Positions 31,456-43,118 of a stretch of DNA of 64,000 nt are shown piece by piece. How positions within the stretch are numbered: position 1 is the first letter of the stretch; every line of letters starts with the position of its first letter. The stretch comes from Bettongia penicillata ogilbyi (Eukaryota; Chordata; Mammalia; Diprotodontia; Potoroidae), in NCBI GenBank assembly GCA_023548195.1, contig JAJHZJ010000575.1:2235454-2299453 (forward strand), given 5' to 3'. Under the pieces are notes generated by a model, which was given only the letters and a program-made list of their open reading frames with translations, was not told where the DNA came from and searched no databases. A program made the translations under genes and the position numbers.

Positions 31456-31855
31456 TTTTACTGTGATATACAACACTGATTTGTGAGATAGACAAGCTGA
31501 AGCAGGATTGGAGTGGTTTTAACAACAGCTTCTAAATATCCTAAGATACTTTGTATTCATATAACATTCATATAACAAGTCACATGCAATTTCTAATAGC
31601 AAAACTCCATACACGGTTACATGTTCTTTCTCTCCTGGAGAACTGATGTTTCTAGAAGGCAGATTTTCTTTGTGAATCTCTGTATGACTGATGTTTTTTG
31701 GGGGGATAGTAGGTTTCTTTGTTCATCTCAGAAAGTCAATAGATCCCTTCTCAGAATGATATATGAAAATTCATTAAATTTCCTAAAGGATTACAAAGGA
31801 AACCAGTTATATCGAAACACAATCATCAAAATAGTTTGTTGTTCTTTTTCAAATG
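31456..31855. other. Unique sequence
   Basis: The open frame 31621-31914 (97 codons) starts in unique DNA and ends in the L2 tail at 31860; no family recognised. Confidence 0.4.
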
Positions 31856-31859
31856 AGTT

Positions 31860-31945
31860 CATGACTTCAAGGATAGGAAGCCTTACCCAGCGCCCAGCCC
31901 AGTGTCTGGCATAGAGCAAGCTCTTAACAAACGCTAGTAGAAATC
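31860..31945 (+). mobile_element. LINE-2 3' end
   Basis: AGCGCCCAGCCCAGTGTCTG, GCATAGAGCAAGCTCTTAAC, AAACGCTAG. Confidence 0.7.
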
Positions 31946-32299
31946 AAATGGAAGGAATAAGTTCAATTTCAAACAATGGTCATGTCACTACCATTTGTCA
32001 GGGTTCCCACCTTTGCCAGTAATCAATACCCTTCATTAAATTTGGGGTCCTTTAAAGAGAGTACTCCAAATGACTTTCTTTCCAAAATAAGATTGAAAAA
32101 TGTCTTTTTTTGCCTCCACATTTTGTATTGTCTGCACTCAACTTTTGCCTTAATCTATCTAACAATCTGCATTCTTTAAAACTCCCTCATCATCAAGTTC
32201 CAACCCAATTGAACAAACCACAATTCCTCCAAACAACTGTCAAGCAGAAATGTCTCTTTATAGTATTGGAACAGGCATTAGATTTGAGGTCCAAGGATC

Positions 32300-32475
32300 G
32301 CAGAGGAGTTAGAGCTGGAGGAGGGGCACCTTGGGCAATCCTTTTAATTTGACTGCATATTTTTACAGATGAGGAAACAGAGGCCCAGATAAATCAAGGG
32401 ATGTGACTCAGATCACACAGTAAGCCAGACTAGGATTTGAACTCTGGTTCTCTGACTTCAAAACTAGAGTACTTT
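32300..32475 (-). mobile_element. MIR
   Basis: TTTACAGATGAGGAAACAGA, GATCACACAGTAAGCCAGAC, GATTTGAACTCTGGTTCTCT in reverse orientation. Confidence 0.7.
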
Positions 32476-32479
32476 CTTG

Positions 32480-32865
32480 TACTTTTTTGATTTTGGCACC
32501 TAGAACATATATGAATTTGGGTACAACATTTTGTTCGTCAAACCTTGATTTCTGTACTCTGAATGGTGAGATGTTAATTATGCCTCTTAAAGATATCAGG
32601 CACTCTCTAAAACAGATTGGAGTGAAATAGAACGAAGGCATTCCTAACATTTTAGAGACACAAGGTCTCATGCCTGAACTCCTGGTGGCTCAGAGCATAT
32701 CAGTGGCCAGTGTTTATTTTCATGGCTGCTTGAAAGTGACTGAACTAGCAACATTTGACCTGCCATCTGCATAGTTGAGCAGTGGGGCAAATATTTTTAG
32801 CTTGGTGCTTTCGTTGCGAAATTATAAGAGGCATCACATCAACATTTGTATCATTTATATCTGAG
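32480..32865. other. Unique sequence
   Basis: No recognised element or gene. Confidence 0.4.
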
Positions 32866-32869
32866 AGAA

Positions 32870-33080
32870 AGCTGGCACAAGAGATATTCTTGGACTTGGG
32901 AGTCAGGAAGATTGGAGTTAGAATTCAGCTTCATATGCTTACTAACCGCATGACTCTAGGGCAAGGCATTTATTCTGTCTGTTTCAGTTTCCCCATCTAT
33001 CAACTATCTCCGGTAGTTTTGTGAAAACAAAATGAGATGAAATTTATAAAGCTCTCTGCAAGCCTTAAAGTACTGTATAA
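32870..33080 (+). mobile_element. SINE, first part, interrupted by L1
   Basis: GGAGTCAGGAAGATTGGAGT, GACTCTAGGGCAAGGCATTT, TTTCAGTTTCCCCATCTATC, AAGCCTTAAAGTACTGTATA. It continues at 33581 after the L1 insert. Confidence 0.8.
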
Positions 33081-33580
33081 TCATTTTAATAGATTAGTAT
33101 TGTGCTATAAGAAATGACAAGGGAAAGTGGGTTCAGAAAAAACCTGGTAAGACTAATGAACTGATGCAAAGTGAGGGAAGCAGAACCAAGAGAACATTGT
33201 ACACAGTAACAGCAACATTGTGTCATGATAAGTTGTAAAAAAAATTTAGTTATTCTCAGTAATACAAAGATTCAAGACAATTCCAAAGGACCAATGATAA
33301 AAAAAAAATCTATCCACTTCCAGAGAGAGAACTGATGAACTCTGAGTATAGATTGAAGCAGATTTTTTCACTTTCTTATGTACTCTGCTTTTCATTTTTT
33401 GCATTGTGGCTCATATGGAAGTATTGTGTGCATGGCTTCATATGTATAGCTGATATAATATTGCTTGGCTTCTCAATAGGAATGGAGGAGTGGGCAGGAG
33501 GGAGAAAGAAAATTTGGAATTCAAAATTTTTAAAATTTTTTATTTAAATAAAAATGAATTTCACATTTTTTAAAGAAGAA
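33081..33580 (+). mobile_element. 5'-truncated L1 3' end inserted in a SINE
   Basis: ATTGTGCTATAAGAAATGAC, GAGAACATTGTACACAGTAA, CAGCAACATTGTGTCATGAT, GAATTTCACATTTTT tail. Flanked by AAAGTACTGTATAA (33067-33080) and AAAATACTATATAA (33581-33594), 12 of 14 identical: a target-site duplication. Confidence 0.85.
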
Positions 33581-33625
33581 AAAATACTATATAAATGTTG
33601 GCTATCATCATAGGGTCTTGTGTCT
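33581..33625 (+). mobile_element. SINE, remaining 3' end
   Basis: AAAATACTATATAAATGTTG then GCTATCATCATAGG is the expected end (CTATATAAATGCTAGCTATTATTA) of the SINE begun at 32870. Confidence 0.75.
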
Positions 33626-33639
33626 GTACCATTTTAAAG

Positions 33640-33745
33640 AGACATGTAGGATAGAGTGCTGTACCTGTATTCAGGAAGACCTGAGTTAAAATATTTGCTG
33701 ACTGTTGGACTATGAGAAAGCCTATTAACCTCTTTGTGCTTCAGG
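33640..33745 (+). mobile_element. SINE fragment
   Basis: GTATTCAGGAAGACCTGAGT, GGACTATGAGAAAGCCTATT, CTCTTTGTGCTTCAG: tRNA-type SINE, truncated. Confidence 0.55.
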
Positions 33746-33749
33746 CAAC

Positions 33750-35935
33750 TCTCTGAAAGTCTTAGCTGAAAAGAGGGAGAGATCTGTTGGGGAGCAATTG
33801 CTATACTCCACTGTAAAATTGATAGGTTTAGAGAAAAGAAGGAAAATATTGGTAGGGCTATCTGGTGTCTATGCTCTTTTTTAATTATTTCTTGCCAACT
33901 TTGCCCTGTTAAACTTTCTGTATTCTTCTTAAAATATTTTAGCATTGATAGCTCCTTGCTCTTTTTTGAAATATATATAATACCCATGCCAGATCTTTTC
34001 TAGCTTTTATATTTTCTGATGTCTTGGTACTTCATCCCCACTGCCCATAATGACCCCAGAGTGCTGAGAGATGGATTATTGGGGCATTTGGATCATACCA
34101 ACATCCATAAGGACTTCCCATTCCGTCTTACTCTCTTCTCCATTTTACCACTACCATGGTGTCACAGGTAAATCTCAGATGGCTGGAATTTCCTAGGTGC
34201 TTTCCTTATAAAGACCCCAGCAGTAGGAGTCTGACAGTTCAAATTCCATCCACAAACTTGCAACATTTCTGTCTGACCATAGCTCCTCCTCCATCTTGTT
34301 TCATGGTTACCAGAGAAACGAGAAGCAGGACTTTCCAGTTACTGACAGGAGCTGCTCTCCCCTTTACTCCTCCTTCTAATATGAAAATGCTGCCATAGGG
34401 ACAGTGGAAATCCCAGTGAAAGTCAGGTTTTTGTAAGGTAAAGGATAATGATCAATTTCCATGTCTCCAATGAGACTCAATGAGTCATCAAAGTGATAGT
34501 CTGATTTCAGAGGCCTTCTTTACAAAATCTTAAAAGTTCATCCAACAACCAGTAGGTTTTCGAGTCTTCTAATTGAAAACAGGTCATATAAAAAAATTGA
34601 AACAGGTTTAGCAAAGTTATTATCCACCACAAACCTATTCCGAATTATTAAATAGTTAATAAATGAAGGGTTCTAACAAATAATACATTCACTAAATCTA
34701 GACTTTAAACTATTTCAATGACCAATTTTGACGCTACAGAAAACTTTCAATGTACTCCCGTCATCTAGCTAGAGGTGGGGCAATATGGGATTGGAATGTT
34801 GCTTTTAAGTGTTGCAAAGAGCTTTATATGCATTGTTCCTTTCAATTCTCATGATAAATGAGTATTTGGAAAGTGTTTTGCAAACTTGAAAGCACTACAT
34901 GAAAACTCTGACTAATGCTTTCTATAGACATTCTACTCCCTTATTTTCATCATTATAATGATGACTGCTGCAGAGTTATTTTTCTTTGATTCAAGGGTTA
35001 AATGCTGAGAAATAAAGAGTAGGAAGTACTAAGAAATGAAAGAAATTCATAAGACAAAAAGTACACTGTTTCCTTCCTTTGCTGTTTTAAGTGTCCAATG
35101 TATCATTACCTGAAGAGTCACCTCCATTCAACAGGAAAAAAAAGCACTTTGAATTTATTTTGAATTATCTTATTTATATACAAGTTGTACCCATCTATAG
35201 AATGTGATTACTACCAGGGAAAATCTGTTCCATTTTTTTTTCCATTTTTGACTTTGTATGACCAGCTACTAGGAAAACAGCATAAAGGAGATTACTTATG
35301 TTGGTGGCTGACTAGCTACAAAACTCCCTCAACATATTCATTACACCACGAATCAAGTGGAACATGCTCTATACAATGTACCAAAAGTCCTTGGACAGTT
35401 TTAAGTTGAGTTATGAAAGCTTAATACCATTCTAAAACATGTGTGACACACTATTTAACTCTGTTTTCTAGAAAGTAAATTAACCTGTTAAGCATCCACT
35501 TGCTACATTTTCATTTAGGGACATTCCATCTTCATGCTGGGAATGACTTTGAAAAATTCAATAAAGCTCACTGCTCTTGTCAAGCAGCATACTTTTAGAG
35601 GTATAGTCTTACTCATGCTAGGGAAAATATGAAAAATATACTCCAGCTCTAACTAATGAACTCTCTCACTGTATCACTCACTCTTTTGGATGGTAGTTTG
35701 GGGCAGTGAATGAGCAAACTGAGAAAGATTTAAGGTATTTCTAGAGTATGTGTGCATAAGAAGGAAGTAGTACAAGCTGTGATGTCAAGAGCATGTCAAA
35801 CCATGCTATGGTGAGGGGATGTGAAAGGGACCATTCGAGAGGAGGCAAAAAGTGGAAAACCAAAAGGTTCACCAGTCTAAACATACCCCAAAGGGTAGGC
35901 AGGTATCCTAAAGAAGAGACAGAGCAGTGGTGGCA
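33750..35935. other. Mostly unique sequence, no gene seen
   Basis: About 2.2 kb. A MIR-like scrap lies at 34800-34910 (CAAAGAGCTTTATATGCATT). The RFX-like motif at 34306 is listed separately. No convincing coding frame. Confidence 0.4.
34306..34319 (+). promoter_or_regulatory. X-box-like motif (RFX factor consensus)
   Basis: GTTACCAGAGAAAC fits RYYNYY-N2-RRNRAC at every position. It lies in unique sequence. A 14-base degenerate motif can occur by chance, so function is unproven. Confidence 0.3.
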
Positions 35936-35939
35936 TTTC

Positions 35940-36060
35940 ACCTGACCTCCTCCAATAGAATATACGTTTCTTTAGGGTAGAACATGTTTAATTTTTGTCT
36001 TAGTGCATATTGCCTGGAAGAGTGCTGGGCACCAACAGCTGCTTAATAAATAAACTACAA
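35940..36060 (+). mobile_element. LINE-2 3' end
   Basis: GTTTCTTTAGGGTAGAACAT, TGCCTGGAAGAGTGCTGGGC, AGCTGCTTAATAAATAAACT. Confidence 0.7.
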
Positions 36061-36500
36061 AATGACTTCATAAGAAATAGAATTCCAATATTAGAACTTG
36101 AACAAATATCCAAGTTGAGTGAAGAACAGAAAACTCTGATTTTATGAAAAGTTAACTTCTTAAGAAAGATTTAAAATAAACATGTCCAATTATGAACTTT
36201 CCTGAGTGAAAGTTCTGTCCTAATGAGATGCCATACCAAGACAAAACTTAGCCTTTTCTTGTTAGTGTCTTTCAGGAAGGGTGGGATGGGTTAGTGATTC
36301 ACAGACTCTCCAGGAGACAAAGGAAGGTCTGCTGACATGCATACCAGGAGGAAGGAGTCACTGTTGTATTTCAGGAAAGACAATATTTTGAAAGGGTGTT
36401 TACATTCACAGTTGGCATGACCAAAAGAGACAATGTATGGTGGAGTGGCAAGATATGCAGAGGGCATGGGGCAGGTGTGCCTGTTTGCCCACACACAGCC
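36061..36500. other. Unique sequence
   Basis: No recognised element. Confidence 0.4.
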
Positions 36501-36504
36501 AATA

Positions 36505-36640
36505 TGCTAAACACATTGATGTGGGCAAGACCTCTGGCCTTGGGGTCAGCATAGGCTGCTTCCTTGCTTGGACAGCTACCAGCTGGGTGGTGTCACCACT
36601 CTGTATCTCTTAAATGGAAAAAATAATACTGGCATGACCA
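36505..36640 (+). mobile_element. MIR fragment
   Basis: CTCTGGCCTTGGGGTCAGCA, CAGCTACCAGCTGGGTGGTG, TCTCTTAAATGGAAAAAATA. Confidence 0.5.
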
Positions 36641-36814
36641 ACTGGGAGTTTACCAAGAGGGGAAAGCAAAGAATTATGTTTGGATACAGAAAAATATTCA
36701 CTTAGAAATACTTATAGCAAACGAGAATTCTAAGAAATGTCATGGATTTATGATCACTCTCAAGCTCACCTATAGGGAGGTGCCATTTAAAATATTACGT
36801 CATTCAAATCACAG

Positions 36815-36970
36815 GTTTCAAAGACAATGTGGTCTGGCAGGGGACCTGGGGCAAAATCCAGGTTCTCCGTGCCTATGTAATCTTCAGCTCTCTTGGTTTG
36901 TTTCTTCCTCTGTAAAATTAGGGGTTTGGGATAAAGTGATCTCTTCTAACTCTACATGTAGGACCCTCTA
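36815..36970 (+). mobile_element. MIR-type SINE
   Basis: GACCTGGGGCAAAATCCAGG, TTTCTTCCTCTGTAAAATTA, GGGATAAAGTGATCTCTTCT, AACTCTACATG. Confidence 0.6.
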
Positions 36971-37009
36971 ACATCCAAAGAAAATCACCTTATATTGATT
37001 TTTTTTTAT

Positions 37010-37333
37010 CCTTGTCTGTGTGTGCTCATCCTTTGTTGCTGAAGAAGACCATACCATCAGAGAAATGATGACATGATTTGCACTTGACTTTGTTTTGAGT
37101 GAGGGAGGGCTGTGCAGGTCACCAGCCTCACTTCCCCTCCAGAGCCATCTGAATCCAGTGACGAGATAGTCATCAGGATGACTAGAGATGACCCAGGATG
37201 AGGCAATTGGGGTTAAGTGACTTGCCTAAGGTCACATAGCTAGTGAGTGTCAAGTATCTGAGGTGAGATTTGAACTCAGGCCCTCCTCACACTTGTACTG
37301 GTGTTCTATGCACTGCACCACCTAGCTGCCCCC
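37010..37333 (-). mobile_element. Full-length composite SINE (tRNA head + third-class body)
   Basis: On the minus strand: head GGGGCAGCTAGGTGGTGCAG, B-box GAGTTCAAATCTCACCTCAG, GTGACCTTAGGCAAGTCACT, then a body without MIR core: GGCTCTGGAGGGGAAGTGAG, GCTGGTGACCTGCACAGCCC, CAAGTGCAAATCATGTCATC. About 320 bases. The head is shared with the other SINE classes; the body is shared with 26500 and 57575. Confidence 0.85.
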
Positions 37334-37440
37334 TAAGTTTATCCTTATCTATGTCTATGCTGTCTCCCTGAGGAGAATGTAAGTGCCTGAGGTCAGGACC
37401 AGTTTCATTTTTAACTTTGCATCCCCTGTGGATTATTGTA
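37334..37440 (+). mobile_element. LINE-2 3' end
   Basis: GAGAATGTAAGTGCCTGAGG, TCAGGACCAGTTTCATTTTT, TTGCATCCCCTGTGG. The SINE at 37010-37333 abuts it. Confidence 0.6.
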
Positions 37441-38435
37441 TGGAAAGCACTTTCTGAACCTTACCATTTAGAAAAGTTGTGGAAATCTAAGTCCTAGTAC
37501 ACTGATTCTTCTATCTGAAAGACACCGCAGATTGGAATCGTCACTAAGTGCTCACCTTTCTGATCCGCTGAATAAGACTGCCACATCATGAGAGCCTATT
37601 TGTTGCTAAAAAACACATTACATTCTTGGAATCTACCCACTTACTCTGCTCTGGGTGCACACAAAGACACTTCCAGGATACATGATTCCACATTGGGGGC
37701 CTCACCTTCCACCAACATAAAGCACAGTATCTCCATGTCTTAGCACATGACTCCAAGGAGTACTTGTGAGTGAAATAAAGACATCGACTAGTAACCAATC
37801 TCTGCTGAAAGGTCTCTGTGAATTGAGCCAGATGGGTCCATGGTATCCTGCCTGAGGGGAACCCAGGACCTTTTAGCTTGCTAGGAGCTGACAGAGCTTC
37901 CATATCATTCGTGTAACTTCCGAGAACACTGAGCATATCTAGCCCACAGTGATGCATCGAACAGGACTAGATGGAAGACATATGATGAGATTCTCTATTT
38001 CCTAATTGTTCTTCCATCTCTTTCCTGAATAATTTTCCTCCGTATCATTCTAATTCAGTCCTTTGATCTCTTCCAAAAAACAGCCGAACCCAATTGGGGC
38101 AATTATGTAACACTCTCCTTCTGTCATGCAGCCACTTCCTAATTCTGGAAGCTTATCTCTGACTTTTCCTGTGCAGTAACATGTTCCAAACTATGGAGCG
38201 TATCCTGCTTAGGTTTAAAAAAAAGTAGTCTTCTGAGTGGGAGGAGGGAGTAGAAGAAATGGCCAATTGGAGATTTTTCCAGCGCAACTCCCACATAAAG
38301 AAATCCAATTTTTCAGTGAAAACAAAGCACAAATTAAAGTCAACAAATGTGAGACTAACAAAATAAATTGACTCCAATGGATAATACAGTGCTGCTATTC
38401 TTTCTTTATAATTTAATTTTAAAAAAATTAACAAA
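37441..38435. other. Unique sequence, no gene seen
   Basis: A 123-codon minus-strand frame (37586-37957) has no recognised motif, and I saw no convincing splice context. Confidence 0.4.
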
Positions 38436-38439
38436 AATC

Positions 38440-38660
38440 TATTTTCTCTCCACTCTTTGCCTCACTACTGGAAGGAGAAAACAAAACAAAACAAAGACTT
38501 TGTAACAAATAGGTAAATTCAAGCAAAACACATTTCCATATTGGATCTTTCCCCTAAACACAGCTCATTCTTCATGCTGAGTCCATCACATGCCTGTCAG
38601 GTGGAGGGGATGGGGTCAACATGCTTCATCATCAGTCCCTTGGAATCAGGGTGAATGATA
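38440..38660 (-). mobile_element. LINE 3'UTR-like sequence, family uncertain
   Basis: On the minus strand GACTGATGATGAAGCATGTT, CCACCTGACAGGCATGTGAT, GGACTCAGCATGAAGAATGA, ending in a GTTTTGTTTTGTTTTC run; similar in style to L1 3' ends (lethal-site-free, pyrimidine tail). Recalled pattern only. Confidence 0.3.
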
Positions 38661-38829
38661 ATATTGTTGGACTTGAAATCAGGCATTTCTAATGTACTAC
38701 TGAACATGCAAATAAGGTTAAATTTGCCTTTGGGATAGTTGAATTTCAACAGCATTGTGATCTGCCACTGTATCTATCAGGTGGCTTTGAGTCACAATAA
38801 ATGGAGGAAGTTACTGAAAGTACTTTTAT

Positions 38830-38990
38830 TTACTATGTGTCATACACCTCACTAAAAAGAGAACATAAAAATACAAAAAGCAAGATGTGACCAGTCCTCA
38901 AGGATCTTGTGTGGGAACAGAGGGAGGTAACATTTACAGGCCAGTGGTGAACAGAGGAGAATGTTTAGGGCTGGGAGTTCACAGGGGTAG
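38830..38990 (-). mobile_element. LINE-2 3' end, diverged
   Basis: ACTATGTGTCATACACCTCA, CAGTCCTCAAGGATCTTGTG fits inverted L2. Confidence 0.5.
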
Positions 38991-39810
38991 GGAGAAGAGA
39001 TGCTACTACTAGAGGGAAATAATGGACTATGAGCTCTTTCCAGAAGCAACCTTAGTATTGATTTGAGTACAGTTTCTAGGGGATGTGATAGAAATGCAGG
39101 GCAAAGTATATGTGATGGCAAGAAGACAGCTGATGTGGACAGTTACATGGCATGTATCTGCATCGTGCTACAGTGCTGTTTGCCTATCAATTTGAACTTA
39201 GACTATTTTGGTATGGAAATTAAAAGCACTATGATATTTGTTATACAGTATCATTCATTTACTTAAGTATAATATAATAAGCTGACATCCCACCCCCAAA
39301 AATAACCCTCAACTTTAAAAATGGAAATAATCCCAGAGTAGCTCAAGAATTATTATATTACATTCATTAATTAAATTTGTCATTATTATCAGCTGTAATT
39401 TTTAATTAGAATAATATCCTTTTGTGATGAATAAATATAAAACTGACTTAAAAAACACTCGTGGAAAAAAAACTATTAAAAACAAGACAATAGAGGCAGA
39501 TTAAGTAGGAGAAATGAAGAAACTGAAAGCAAAATGTCAAAATTCAAAAAATTTGATTTACTATCTTCATTGCTGGAATTAACAAGTACTCTTTTGATGA
39601 AGAAGAAAGATCTCTGGCTTACACTGTTCAAATGCTTGATGTTGAGGAAAAGCAGGAGATGGCATCTGTGCCAGGCCAAATTAAACCACCAAGACTTTCT
39701 CACCGACCATCTCCCCTAGGACTAAAATGAAAACATGCTAGAAATAAGAACACAAGAATCTTGAGAAAAACAGTGACCCTCAGATAACAGGCTTTGCTTC
39801 CAGCCTGGGC
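38991..39810. other. AT-rich unique sequence
   Basis: Very AT-rich at 39200-39560. No recognised element or gene. Confidence 0.4.
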
Positions 39811-39814
39811 CCAT

Positions 39815-40640
39815 GATTAGTCAGTAAATAAATATTTATTAAATGTCTACAGTGCCTGGCACATTGTTAAGTGCTGGGGATACAAAAAAAAAAAAGAGAG
39901 ATAAATGATAGTCTCTGCCCTGAAAGAGTTTATAATCTAATGTGAAAGAAAACAAGCAAACAATGACATATGATCAAGCTAAATATAGGGTAAGTAGGAA
40001 ATAAATGAAAGGTAGAGTATGCCCATTAAGAAGGGCTAGAGAAGGCTTCCTGGAGAAGAAGGGATTTTGGGTCAAAATTTAAGGAAATCAGTGTTGTCAG
40101 AAGGCAGAAATAAGGAGGGAGAGAATTTCTACCATGGGAGACAACCAGAGAATATACCTGAGTCAAGAGAAGAGACTGCCTGATGTGTGAATAAGACTGG
40201 AAAGGCTAGGTCTTGAGGGACTTCGAATGCCAAACAGAGCATTTTGTAGTTGATCATGGAGGTAATAGAGAGTTGCTGAAGTTTAGGGAGTAGGAGGTTG
40301 TCATTCAGATCTGTGCTGTAGGAAAATCACCTTAGTGGCTGAATGGAGAATGGACTGGAATGGGGGGAGCCTTGTGGGAGGCAGACACACCAGCAATAGT
40401 CCAGAAGGGAGGTGATAAGATCTAGCACCATGGTAATAGTGGGGTCAGAGAAGAGAAGGGGGAACATTCAAGAAATGCTCTAGAGGTGACTAGTGTAATG
40501 TGGTGATGGCCCAGGGGAGGCTGGAGAGCATTCATCTGAAGGGGACCAAACACAACAGTCACGTGATTTTCTCCACCTTCATTCAGCAGCATGTGTGTCT
40601 GTGCAAAGGTGGTCAAAGGTGGGCGTGATTGAACCCTGAG
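39815..40640 (-). mobile_element. LINE-2, long inverted fragment
   Basis: From the tail AAATATTTATTAAATGTCTA and GTGCCTGGCACATTGTTAAG into the body: GGCTTCCTGGAGAAGAAGGG, CTTCGAATGCCAAACAGAGC, GAAAATCACCTTAGTGGCTG, CAGCAATAGTCCAGAAGGGA. The body is the antisense of the L2 ORF2 3' region (CTGGATTACTGCAATAGCCTC in sense). No intact frame. Confidence 0.8.
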
Positions 40641-40955
40641 GCTTAGGAGGGGGGCACAGCCGGTGAAATGGAAGGGGAAGTTAGGGAATCCAGGGAAGAC
40701 AGAGCAGAGTTCAATTAGTTTAGAAAGGAGTCAAGATGGAGAAAAGAGAAGAGTGCCTAGAGCAGGCTAATCCGATGTTAACTGATTAAATGAAACAGGG
40801 GTGCTCATTACTGGTCCCTAAAAAGAGGGGAACACAATTGGTAGGGTCTCCATCAAATGGTAGAGAATGGAGAGTCTTCGCCAAACCCACTCAAGGTACT
40901 GGAAAGTACTGAGAAGGAGGAAAAATATAATGGACCTGACCCTCAAACAAAGGGG
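40641..40955. other. Unclassified, possibly older L2 continuation
   Basis: Purine-rich AGGGAAGT/GGAGAAAAG sequence. No gene seen. Confidence 0.35.
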
Positions 40956-40959
40956 TCAG

Positions 40960-41545
40960 AGTAGACTCATGTCACATTTCTGCTCATGATATACAGGGGA
41001 AGTCCCACTACTCAATAATCTTCAGTAGCTCTCTTTTGCCTCCATAATCAAATACAACAAAAAATCCTTTAGTTGGCATTTGATGTTCTTCATAACCTAG
41101 ATCCCATCCCTATGTTTTATTAAACCCTACTTATTACACCCTACTCCTATGCATGTACCCTTGGATACAGTGACCCTGGCCTGGCTATCTCATGAATAAG
41201 ATACTTCATCTCTTAAACAAGGCACTCTCTCAACCCTGGGTCTTTTCTCTGACTATCCTTCATGTTTGGAGTGCTCTGTTTCCTTATTACTGACCACTGG
41301 TTTCCTTTAAAACAAAATCCTTTCTTGTATAGGGAGCCTTCCTCAACCCCTCTTAATTCTATTGCCTTCCCTTTTAAAAATTGTTTTCCATTTTCCTATA
41401 TACAACTTGTTTGTGCATTATGTTTTTGCTTGTTTTCTCTCACATAAGCTAGGAAGCTCCATGAATGCAGGGGCTCCTTTTGTCTCTTTTTGTCTCCAGT
41501 GCTCAGTACTGTGTCTGACACACAGTAGGCATTTAAATGTTAGAG
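40960..41545 (+). mobile_element. LINE-2 3' half
   Basis: AATAATCTTCAGTAGCTCTC, GAGCCTTCCTCAACCCCTCT, AGGAAGCTCCATGAATGCAG, GTGTCTGACACACAGTAGGC: classical L2 order to the 3' end. Confidence 0.8.
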
Positions 41546-41574
41546 TTTAGAGACTGACATCTCTATCATCCTCA

Positions 41575-42884
41575 AGAAATGAGCATGACCATTCTATATC
41601 TCTCCTCCCTTTCCTGGCTAAATTCCTCAAGGAGGTCATCAATAATTGATGTACCTCTACTTTACTTTCTCATTCTTCCACCTTCCTGACCTCTATGCTG
41701 CCTTTGATGCTATCATCTTCTTCTTCTGGCTAAGTTTTTTCTGGTACCTCTCTTTCCTGGTTCTTCTCCTAACTGTCATCTTCAGTGTCCTCTGTCCATG
41801 ATCTAGGTCATTCGTGCTACATGCAGGTATCCCCCATAGGTTCTGCTCTGGGTCCTCTTGTCTTCTCCATATTTAATATTTCACTTGGTGATGTATGTCA
41901 TCAACTCCTATGAATTCAATCAGCATTTCTGTGCGTGTGATTTTCAGAGTATTCCAGCCCTAACTTTTCTTTTGACCTTCAATCTCATGTTTCCAAATGT
42001 CCATTGGACATCTTGAATTGGATGTCTCACAGAATCCTGCACCTGTCCCAAACTGAATTCATTACCTCTCCTCTTCTCCAAATGTTCTCCAAACCTCTTT
42101 CTCTTTAAGACTTTTGGAGGATTCCATTATCCTACTGGTTACACAGGCTCACACCCTAGATGTCATAGCTGACTCATCATTTGTTCTCCCTCCCATATAA
42201 ATCAGCTGCCAAGTTCTGTCATTTACCTCTTTATTACAGCTGTCATATGCACTTCATTCTCTGTGCTAATGACCACCACCATGATGCAAGTCCTCACTCC
42301 AGGACTATTACCATAGCTGCTGGTGGGCCTACCTGCCACATACTTCTCCCCATTCAACTGTCAAAATGATTTTCTTAAAATGCAGATGTGATGCACCCCT
42401 CCCCCCCAAAAAAACCACACACATTCACAACTCAATAAACTCCAGTGGCTTCTCTTCACCTCCAGGATCAAATTTAAAACCCTCTGTTTGACTTTAAAGC
42501 CCTTCGTAACCCAGCCCCTTCTATTTCCATAATCTTCTTCCATGTGTCCTCCAAGAGCTCTGTGATCCAAGGGCACTGGTCTCTTTGCTGCTTCTCACAT
42601 AAAGCACTCATTTCCTGACTGTTCCTTTTCCCTGGCTATTCTCCATGCCAGGAACAATCTCCTTCATCTCTTCCCCCAGGTGTGGTTAGCTTTATTCTAG
42701 GGTCAACTAAATTTCCAACTTGTGTGAAAATAAAAAAACCCAAGCCCTATGTCATTTTTCAATCTTACTGCCTTTTCTCTGAGACAATCTCTAATTTCTC
42801 AGTATATATTTTGTGTACACATGGTTTTTGTATGTTGTATCCCCCATTAGACTATCAGTTCCTTAAGAGCAGAGACATATTTTT
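41575..42884 (+). mobile_element. LINE-2, long fragment including ORF2 3' remnant
   Basis: TTCTGCTCTGGGTCCTCTTG, TTGGATGTCTCACAGAATCC, CTGCCAAGTTCTGTCATTTA, AACTCCAGTGGCTTCTCTTC, CCCATTAGACTATCAGTTCC. These match, in order, the 3' third of L2 ORF2 (after the RT core) and the 3'UTR. Frames are broken throughout. It is interrupted at 42885 by a MIR and finishes at 43119-43190. Confidence 0.8.
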
Positions 42885-43118
42885 CATAGTTAGCTAACAT
42901 TTTTATATTGTTTTAAAGTCTGCAAAACATTATACAAAAATCTCATTTTATCAACACAGCAGTCCAAAAAGGTAGGCGCTATTAGTATCTCCATTTTACA
43001 TATGAGAAAACTGAGGCGGAGAGGAGTTAAGTGATGCGCCTAGAGGGAGAGCCAGCAAATGTCTAAGACAGATTTGAACTCAGGTCTTCCCAATTCAGGT
43101 CCAGAACTCTATCCCTTT
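42885..43118 (-). mobile_element. MIR inserted in L2
   Basis: ATACAAAAATCTCATTTTAT, CAGTCCAAAAAGGTAGGCGC, CATATGAGAAAACTGAGGCG, GATTTGAACTCAGGTCTTCC: nearly full inverted MIR between two halves of one L2 3' end. Confidence 0.75.

Noticed and set aside
37586..37957. 123-codon minus-strand open frame
   Set aside because: Unique DNA, but no recognisable domain, signal or splice pair; length is within chance for the window size.
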